Part shown: in pieces, positions 1 through 4,425 of the stretch
How the letters are laid out: every line of letters begins with the position of its first letter
How positions within the stretch are numbered: the stretch's first letter is position 1
Source of the DNA: Acetobacteraceae bacterium
GTDB lineage: Bacteria; Pseudomonadota; Alphaproteobacteria; Acetobacterales; Acetobacteraceae
Length of the DNA: 7,448 nucleotides
NCBI GenBank assembly: GCA_020853405.1
Contig: JADYYZ010000546.1
Span: 1-7,448 of the forward strand
Reading direction: 5' to 3'
The notes under the pieces: generated by a model
Told to the model about the DNA's origin: nothing
Database searches by the model: none
What the model saw: only the letters and a program-made list of their open reading frames with translations
Translations under genes and position numbers: made by a program

Positions 1-146
1 CGGAGGGCGATGGCGATCCGATCCTGCTCGGCTGCACGGTCGGCCAGGTCGTGGAGGGGCGGCCGGAGATCGTCTTCCCCGAGGTATCGAAGACCGCGAA
101 CGGCCTCTATCCCGCCCCGACCTGGGCGGCAAAGCGCGCGCGATAG
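1..146 (+). CDS. 3' end of ABC transporter substrate-binding protein (HAAT/Liv family)
   Basis: Only the last 47 codons are present (reading frame from base 3, TAG at 144-146). The tail reads GQVVEGRPEIVFPEV, then GLYPAPTW, then a basic end AAKRAR. A 'GQ-V-(D/E)G--E-V-P' segment followed by a 'YPAP-W' ending is typical of the C-terminus of type-1 periplasmic binding proteins of the branched-chain amino acid/amide/urea group. The protein would capture the substrate in the periplasm and deliver it to the LivH/LivM channel encoded just downstream. Its signal peptide and ligand pocket lie outside the window, so the ligand is unknown. The two permease and two ATPase genes downstream on the same strand support the call. 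A urea- or amide-type ligand is possible but cannot be shown from the tail alone. Confidence 0.8.
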   Translation, partial: EGDGDPILLGCTVGQVVEGRPEIVFPEVSKTANGLYPAPTWAAKRAR

Positions 147-150
147 CGAC

Positions 151-240
151 GCGGGCGTGACCAAGGCGGGCGTGTTCAAGGCGGGCGTGGGCGAAGCGGG
201 CGTGTTCACGGCGGGCGTGGGCGAGGCGGGCGTCATGGTA
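151..240 (+). repeat. 15-bp tandem repeat, six copies, between SBP gene and livH
   Basis: Six consecutive 15-bp units start at 151, 166, 181, 196, 211 and 226. Each begins with GCGGGCGT(G/C) followed by six more variable bases. Units 2+3 (166-195) and 4+5 (196-225) form a 30-bp higher-order repeat with two mismatches (A/C at the 14th base, A/G at the 30th), pointing to expansion by duplication. The array starts 4 bp after the SBP stop codon and ends 7 bp before the livH start, so it fills nearly the whole 101-bp gap and includes the livH ribosome-binding region. In frame 1 it would read as AGV-x-x pentapeptides, but no convincing gene uses that frame. It may tune SBP versus permease expression or simply be a variable-number repeat; the role is inference. 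Confidence 0.93.
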
Positions 241-247
241 GGCTCCG

Positions 248-1123
248 GTGCTGCTGCTTCAGCCGCTCGCTGACGGGCTGGTCCTCGGCGGCCTTTTCTC
301 GCTGGCGGCCGTCGGGTTCTCGCTGCTGTTCGGGGTGCTCGGCGTCCTCAATCTCAGCCATGGCGCATTCGTGCTGATCGGCGGCTACGCCGCCTGGACG
401 ATCTGGTACGGTCTCGGCATCGACCCGCTGCTTGCCCTGCCCGCAGTCATGGCCGGGCTGTTCGCGTTCGGCTACCTGGTCCAGCGCGCCATCGTGCAAT
501 GGGCGATCGAACGGGCAAGCCTGCTTGCCTCGATGCTGCTGACCTACGGCTTCGCGCTGATGATCCGCAATGCGCTGGTGCTGATCTACTCGCCGGATTT
601 CAAGGCGATCACGCCGTCATACTCGTTCGATTCGGTGATGATCGGCGACATCACGCTCGGGCTGACGCGCGTCGCGGCACTTGTCGTCAGCGTCGTCCTG
701 CTCGGCCTGCTTGCCGCGATGCTCAGGTACTCGACCCTCGGCAGGGTGATCCGCGCGACCGCCGAACAGCAGCACGCGGCCGCGCTCTGCGGCGTCAATG
801 TCCGCCACGTCTTCGCCTTGACGTCGGGCGTGTCGGCGGCGTTCGCCGGTGCCGCCGGCGTCGTCATCGGCCTGGTCGTGCCGTTCTCCCCGCCCGACGA
901 AACGCTGTGGACGATCAACGCCTTCGTCGTCGTCACCCTGGGTGGCGTCGGCAGCCCGGCCGGTGCGCTGGTGGGCGGCCTGATCCTCGGTGTCGTCAAC
1001 ACCACGACCGCCCAGCTGGTCGGCGGCGCCTTCCCCAACGCGATGATGTTCCTGCTGCTGGTGCTGATGCTGATCGCCCGCCCAGCCGGGCTGCTCGGCC
1101 ACAGTTTCCGGGGTTCCCGGTAG
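248..1123 (+). CDS. livH: Branched-chain amino acid-type ABC transporter permease LivH
   Basis: Inner-membrane permease of 291 residues that pairs with LivM to form the transport channel of a HAAT-family importer. Hydrophobic segments span nearly the whole chain. Family motifs are clear: the N-terminal FSLLFGVLGVLNLSHGAFV (residues 24-42), the cytoplasmic coupling region around R169-ATAEQQHAAALCGVN (to about 184) that contacts an ATPase, and TLGGVGSPAGALVGGLILG (230-248). Length is normal for LivH. The start is GTG at 248: an in-frame TAG at 239-241 excludes anything further upstream, and LLLQPLADGLVLG matches the usual LivH N-terminus. A weak GGTAGG (237-242) could serve as the ribosome site. 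The nearby ATG at 235 is in another frame. The gene follows the tandem repeat and ends 2 bp before livM, indicating coupling. Family is certain; substrate is not. Confidence 0.95.
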   Translation: MLLLQPLADGLVLGGLFSLAAVGFSLLFGVLGVLNLSHGAFVLIGGYAAWTIWYGLGIDPLLALPAVMAGLFAFGYLVQRAIVQWAIERASLLASMLLTYGFALMIRNALVLIYSPDFKAITPSYSFDSVMIGDITLGLTRVAALVVSVVLLGLLAAMLRYSTLGRVIRATAEQQHAAALCGVNVRHVFALTSGVSAAFAGAAGVVIGLVVPFSPPDETLWTINAFVVVTLGGVGSPAGALVGGLILGVVNTTTAQLVGGAFPNAMMFLLLVLMLIARPAGLLGHSFRGSR

Positions 1124-1125
1124 CG

Positions 1126-2109
1126 ATGCTGGTCGCACCCCGACCGGCGTTCATCGCGCTTGGCCTGACGCTCGCGGCGGCAGCCCTGCTTGCGATCCTT
1201 CCCGTCTTCCTCGCCCCCTACAGCGTGCGGGTCGGGCAGCTGTTCCTGCTTGCCGTGGGCCTCGGCGTCGCCTGGACCATTCTGGGCGGGTTCTCCGGCT
1301 ACTGGAGCTTCGGCAATGCCGCCTTTGTCGGAACCGGCGCCTTCGCGGCCGCGCTGACGCAGGTGGCGATGGGGCAGTCTCCGGCATGGCTCGCCTTCCT
1401 GGTGAGCCTTGCCGTCGCCGCCCTGGTCAACGCGCTGCTGGCACTGGCGATCGCGTGGCCGATCCTCAGGCTTCGGGGGATCTATTTCGCGATCGCGATG
1501 CTGGGTGTCAGCCAGGTGTGCTTCGAGCTGGTGAGCAACATCGACTGGCTGCACGGCGCGATCGGCCTCAATCTCCTCGACATCGTTCCCGGCAGCGTCC
1601 CGCCCGAGCGGTTCTACTACTGGGCGCTGCTGGTTGGTGCGGTTGCGATCACGGTCATTGCCATCGGCATACGCTACAGCCGGATCGGCTACGGGCTGAT
1701 CGCCATCCGCGAGGACGAGGACACGGCGCGCATGCTGGGCGTGCCGACGACCCGCTACAAGATCGTGACCTTCGTCATCTCGGCGACGCTGACGGCGATG
1801 ATCGGCGTAATCTACGCCCAGAATCTCGGCTACATCACCGCGAATTCGGTCTACCGCAACGACTTCAACCTGAACGTCATCGTCTACTCGCTTCTTGGCG
1901 GCATGGGCACGATCGCCGGCCCGATCCTCGGGGCGGCGGTGATGACCTATGTGACGCAGGTCGTGCTTGGCGAACTGCTCGACATCCACATGTTCGTCAC
2001 CGGCCTGCTTCTGGCGGTGCTGGTGCTCGCGGCACCGAACGGGATCATCGGCATCTACGATGCCACCCGGCTCAATCTGCGCCGGCGGCGCCTGGACGCC
2101 GGGGGATGA
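1126..2109 (+). CDS. livM: Branched-chain amino acid-type ABC transporter permease LivM
   Basis: Second inner-membrane permease (327 residues), partner of LivH. After a hydrophobic N-terminal segment come the LivM hallmarks: GYWSFGNAAFVGTGAF (residues 58-73, family form GYxSLGxAAFxGxGAY), LRLRGIYFAIAMLG (114-127), the cytoplasmic coupling loop GLIAIREDEDTARMLGV (190-206), and LLGGMGTIAGPILGA (256-270). It ends with a basic tail RRRRLDAGG. The reading frame is open far upstream (to 499), but that part overlaps livH in another frame; ATG 1126 directly before the conserved N-terminus is the natural start, 2 bp after the livH stop with no strong Shine-Dalgarno, so translation is probably coupled. 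The end overlaps the livG start by ATGA. S61-F-G replaces the commoner SLG/SFG variants, which is within normal family variation. Confidence 0.95.
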   Translation: MLVAPRPAFIALGLTLAAAALLAILPVFLAPYSVRVGQLFLLAVGLGVAWTILGGFSGYWSFGNAAFVGTGAFAAALTQVAMGQSPAWLAFLVSLAVAALVNALLALAIAWPILRLRGIYFAIAMLGVSQVCFELVSNIDWLHGAIGLNLLDIVPGSVPPERFYYWALLVGAVAITVIAIGIRYSRIGYGLIAIREDEDTARMLGVPTTRYKIVTFVISATLTAMIGVIYAQNLGYITANSVYRNDFNLNVIVYSLLGGMGTIAGPILGAAVMTYVTQVVLGELLDIHMFVTGLLLAVLVLAAPNGIIGIYDATRLNLRRRRLDAGG

Positions 2110-2828
2110 GCGATCACATCCTTCAGGTTGCGAACCTGAGCAAGGCGTTCCGCGGTGTCAGGGCGGTCCAGGATGTCACGCTCGCGGTCGAACGCGGCGC
2201 CATCTGCAGCCTGATCGGCCCCAACGGCGCCGGGAAATCGACGCTGTTCAACCTGCTTACCGGCTATCTGCCGCCCGACACCGGCAGCGTCGTCTTCGAC
2301 GGCCGCGAGATCACCGCGCTCGCGCCCGAGGCGATCTCCCACCTCGGCATCGCACGCGCATTCCAGATCGCGAAACCCTTTCCGGGCATGACCGTGCGCG
2401 AGAACGTGCGCATCGGGGCGCTGTTCGGGCGGACCGGCCCGCGCGATGTCGAGGCCGTCACCAGCCATGCCCTCGGTCTCGCGGGGCTCCAGGACCTCCA
2501 TGACCAGGAGGCGCGCGAACTGACCGTCGGGCAGCTGCGCAGGCTCGAGGTCGCACGCGCGGTCGCGGCGCGGCCATCGCTGCTGCTGGCCGACGAGCCC
2601 TGCGCCGGGTTGAACCACACGGAGACGCTCGAGATGGTCGAGATCCTGCGCCGCATACGCAGCGCCGGCGCGACCGTGCTGCTTGTCGAGCATGACATGA
2701 GTGCGGTCATGCAGGTGTCGGACACCGTCATGGTGCTCGAGACGGGCCGGCTCATCGCCCGCGGCACGCCCGAGGAGGTGACGCGAAACCCCGCCGTGAT
2801 CACGGCATATCTTGGAACGGACGAATGA
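2106..2828 (+). CDS. livG: Branched-chain amino acid-type ABC transporter ATP-binding protein LivG
   Basis: Cytoplasmic ATPase subunit of 240 residues that powers the LivH/LivM channel. Visible motifs: Walker A GPNGAGKST (38-46), Q-loop at Q87 in FQIAKPF, ABC signature LTVGQ (139-143) followed by LRRLEVARAVA, Walker B LLLADEP (159-165) with catalytic E164, D-loop CAGLN (166-170) and switch histidine H196 in VEHDM. The C-terminal AYLG (234-237) is typical of this family. LivG proteins more often show LPYGxQRRLEIARA; here the signature is LTVGQ, still with the key glycine. The ATG start overlaps the livM stop (ATGA, 2106-2109), and the gene ends in another ATGA overlap with the CMD-like gene, so all three are translationally coupled. 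Calling it LivG rather than LivF rests on the VEHD switch and the R-AFQ-A-PF-GMTV segment. Confidence 0.94.
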   Translation: MSDHILQVANLSKAFRGVRAVQDVTLAVERGAICSLIGPNGAGKSTLFNLLTGYLPPDTGSVVFDGREITALAPEAISHLGIARAFQIAKPFPGMTVRENVRIGALFGRTGPRDVEAVTSHALGLAGLQDLHDQEARELTVGQLRRLEVARAVAARPSLLLADEPCAGLNHTETLEMVEILRRIRSAGATVLLVEHDMSAVMQVSDTVMVLETGRLIARGTPEEVTRNPAVITAYLGTDE

Positions 2829-3505
2829 CATTCATTGCACGGCCAACGACCTCGCCGGAGGAGCGTCGCGCGCGCGGCGCGGAAGCGTTGCGCACCGCGG
2901 AGGCGACGCGCGGCTATCTCCTGCCGTATCACCGGATGCTCTGTGCCCACGACGCCCCGCTGATGGAGGCGTATGACCGGTACTATCACGAACTCACCCT
3001 GCTCGAACGCTCGTTTACCTATTTCGAGCGCGAGGTGGTGTGGCTCGTGCTGCTGGTCGCAGCCCGCGAGGCCTATGGCGATCACCATATGCCGCGTGCC
3101 GAGGAAGCCGGCCTGACGCGCGCCCAGATCCAGGACTGCATGGCCGTCGCCGGGGCCGCCGAGGCCCTTCCCGCCATGGAGTTCTCGAAAGCGTGGTCGC
3201 GCTGGGTCGATGCCGACGAGATCGGCAGCCGCTACGGCCGGATCGTCGAGGTCGCGCGCGGTAGCCTGCCGGCGGCCGTGGTCGAGATCGCGCTGATCAC
3301 CGCGCATGCCGCACGGCACTCGCGGGCGGGCATGCGGCTTCACCTGCAACGCGCGTTCGCGATGGGCGCGACTGCCGCCAAGATCGCCGAGGGCCTTTCC
3401 TACGTCATGCTTGCGTGCGGCGGACCGGCCCTCGTGAACGCCTGCAACGTGTGGGACGAGCTTGCCCGCGAGGGAAGCTGCCCCGCGCCCTGGCACGTCG
3501 ACTGA
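2825..3505 (+). CDS. Carboxymuconolactone decarboxylase/AhpD-like protein lacking catalytic cysteines
   Basis: A 226-residue all-helical, soluble protein with no signal peptide. Two CMD/AhpD-type repeats can be read: about 59-109 (EREVVWLVLLVAAREAYGDHH, then EEAGLTRAQI) and about 135-205 (AVVEIALITAHAARH, then LHLQRAFAMGATAAKIAEGL). In each, the histidine eight residues before the AG/MG turn is kept (H88, H173). The positions where AhpD-type proteins carry their CxxC cysteines are instead R81/Y84 and S166/G169, so thiol peroxidase chemistry of the AhpD kind is unlikely; a gamma-CMD-like lyase, a ligand-binding or a structural role remain possible. The gene lies between livG (ATGA overlap) and livF (4-bp gap), so it is co-translated with the importer and probably acts on, or senses, the imported compound. 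That link is inference. Family call is moderately sure; function unknown. Confidence 0.72.
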   Translation: MTFIARPTTSPEERRARGAEALRTAEATRGYLLPYHRMLCAHDAPLMEAYDRYYHELTLLERSFTYFEREVVWLVLLVAAREAYGDHHMPRAEEAGLTRAQIQDCMAVAGAAEALPAMEFSKAWSRWVDADEIGSRYGRIVEVARGSLPAAVVEIALITAHAARHSRAGMRLHLQRAFAMGATAAKIAEGLSYVMLACGGPALVNACNVWDELAREGSCPAPWHVD

Positions 3506-3509
3506 CGCG

Positions 3510-4214
3510 ATGCTGGAGGTGCGGCAGCTCGCCTATGCCTATGCGGGGGCGATGGCGGTCCGCGACGTCAGCCTGACCGTCGGCGCGGGCGAGATCGTCG
3601 CGCTTCTCGGTGCCAACGGTGCCGGCAAATCGACGACGGTCAGGATGATCGCCGGCGCGCTGCGCCCGCAGCACGGCACGATCCACTTCGACGGCAGGGA
3701 CGTGACGCGCGCGGAGTGCCACGAGATGGTTCCCCTGGGCGTCGCGCTGTGCCCGGAAGGCCGGCTCATCATGCCGCAGATGTCGGTGCGCGAGAACCTG
3801 CTGATGGGCGGCTATACGCGGCGCCACAAGGCCGAGCGTGACGCCGCGATCGACGAGATGTTCACCATGTTTCCCCGCCTCGCCGAACGCAGGGACCAGC
3901 TCGGCGGCCTGATGAGCGGCGGCGAGCAGCAGATGCTGGCGATCGCGCGGGCGCTGATGAGCCGGCCGAAACTGCTGATCCTCGACGAACCCTCGCTTGG
4001 TCTCGCACCGATGCTGGTGCGCGAGCTGTTCGACCATATCGTCGCCATCAACGCCCGTGGCACCAGTGTCCTGCTGGTCGAGCAGAACGCGCGCCAGGCG
4101 CTGCGCATCGCGCGGCGCGCCTACGTTCTCGAGAAGGGTAATACCGCCCGCAGCGACCTTGCCGAGAACCTGGTCAACGACGACGCGATCCGCTCGGCGT
4201 TTCTCGGCATGTAG
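3510..4214 (+). CDS. livF: Branched-chain amino acid-type ABC transporter ATP-binding protein LivF
   Basis: Second ATPase of the importer (234 residues), forming a heterodimer with LivG. Motifs: Walker A GANGAGKST (34-42), segment CPEGRLIMPQMSVRENL (81-97) that is diagnostic for LivF, ABC signature MSGGEQQ (135-141), Walker B LLILDEP (155-161), D-loop SLGLAP (162-167) and LLVEQNA (188-194), where Q192 takes the switch-histidine place as is usual in LivF. It ends with AIRSAFLGM, the family's normal tail. ATG 3510 is chosen because MLEVRQLAYAYAG is the standard LivF N-terminus; an in-frame TTG at 3462 would add 16 unrelated residues inside the CMD-like gene. It sits 4 bp after that gene and is the last gene of the operon; a terminator candidate follows. 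Confidence 0.95.
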   Translation: MLEVRQLAYAYAGAMAVRDVSLTVGAGEIVALLGANGAGKSTTVRMIAGALRPQHGTIHFDGRDVTRAECHEMVPLGVALCPEGRLIMPQMSVRENLLMGGYTRRHKAERDAAIDEMFTMFPRLAERRDQLGGLMSGGEQQMLAIARALMSRPKLLILDEPSLGLAPMLVRELFDHIVAINARGTSVLLVEQNARQALRIARRAYVLEKGNTARSDLAENLVNDDAIRSAFLGM

Positions 4215-4262
4215 GCATCCCGGCACGGCCGCGGATATCCTGCCACGAGGCAGCGGCGGCGT

Positions 4263-4297
4263 GTGCCGCGCGCATCATACCGGCGGCACGAGTTTTT
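4263..4297 (+). terminator. Candidate intrinsic terminator of the liv operon
   Basis: A 7-bp perfect GC-rich stem, GTGCCGC (4263-4269) with GCGGCAC (4283-4289), encloses a 13-nt loop; GAG and then five T residues (4293-4297) follow. It lies 48 bp after the livF stop and on the right strand to end the operon transcript. The loop is longer than ideal and the T-run short. A competing small hairpin, ACGAGT/ACTCGT (4288-4293 and 4299-4304), overlaps the T-run. Confidence 0.5.
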
Positions 4298-4309
4298 GAC
4301 TCGTTCCGA

Positions 4310-4362
4310 GGCCGCGAATGCGGCCCGCCGTCGGTGCGGCGAGCCAAGCCGCCGGAGGCGGC
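4310..4362. other. Cluster of GC-rich hairpins in the convergent intergenic region
   Basis: Two perfect short dyads sit close together: GGCCGC-gaat-GCGGCC (4310-4325) and GCCGCC-gga-GGCGGC (4348-4362), followed by GGCGCC-type self-complementary bases up to about 4372. None has a T-run. The region 4215-4423 holds no supportable gene. These could be repetitive extragenic palindrome-like elements or extra transcript-end structure; short dyads are also frequent by chance in GC-rich DNA. Confidence 0.35.
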
Positions 4363-4390
4363 GCCCGGCGCCTGAGGGCCAGCCAGGACC

Positions 4391-4425
4391 GATATCATCG
4401 GTCAGACTATCTGACCGATGATATC
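4391..4425. terminator. Perfect 16-bp inverted repeat between convergent genes
   Basis: The left arm GATATCATCGGTCAGA (4391-4406) is exactly complementary to the right arm (4410-4425), with the 3-nt loop CTA between. The right arm contains two bases of the cyclase gene's stop codon (TGA on the minus strand, 4424-4426), so the hairpin forms at the very end of that mRNA and also after livF. It is clearly richer in A/T than its surroundings and has no T-run on either side. Position between converging genes favours a bidirectional, possibly Rho-independent or RNA-stabilising, 3' structure; a protein-binding operator is the alternative. Confidence 0.6.

Noticed and set aside
235..237. ATG as the livH start
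   Set aside because: It is in frame 1, not the livH frame; the livH frame has a stop at 239-241, so GTG 248 is the first usable start.
151..240. CRISPR array
   Set aside because: Units are 15 bp, contiguous and without unique 30-bp-scale spacers, and no cas gene is nearby.
586..1989. Long minus-strand open frame (467 codons) opposite livH/livM
   Set aside because: It is antisense to two clearly conserved permeases, its product is a charged low-complexity chain without any recognisable domain, and long antisense frames are expected in DNA this GC-rich.
3462..3509. Upstream TTG start for livF
   Set aside because: It would add 16 residues not found in LivF proteins and lies wholly inside the CMD-like gene; ATG 3510 gives the standard N-terminus.
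4080..4090. Glutamine instead of the switch histidine in LivF (VEQNA)
   Set aside because: This is the normal sequence of LivF subunits, not a defect.
4272..4277. Minus-strand -10-like TATGAT
   Set aside because: No acceptable -35 lies 16-18 bp before it and it would only drive transcription antisense to livF.
4296..4324. Plus-strand promoter with TTGACT as -35
   Set aside because: The hexamer at 17-18 bp downstream is TGCGGC/GCGGCC, not a -10, and no gene follows on that strand.
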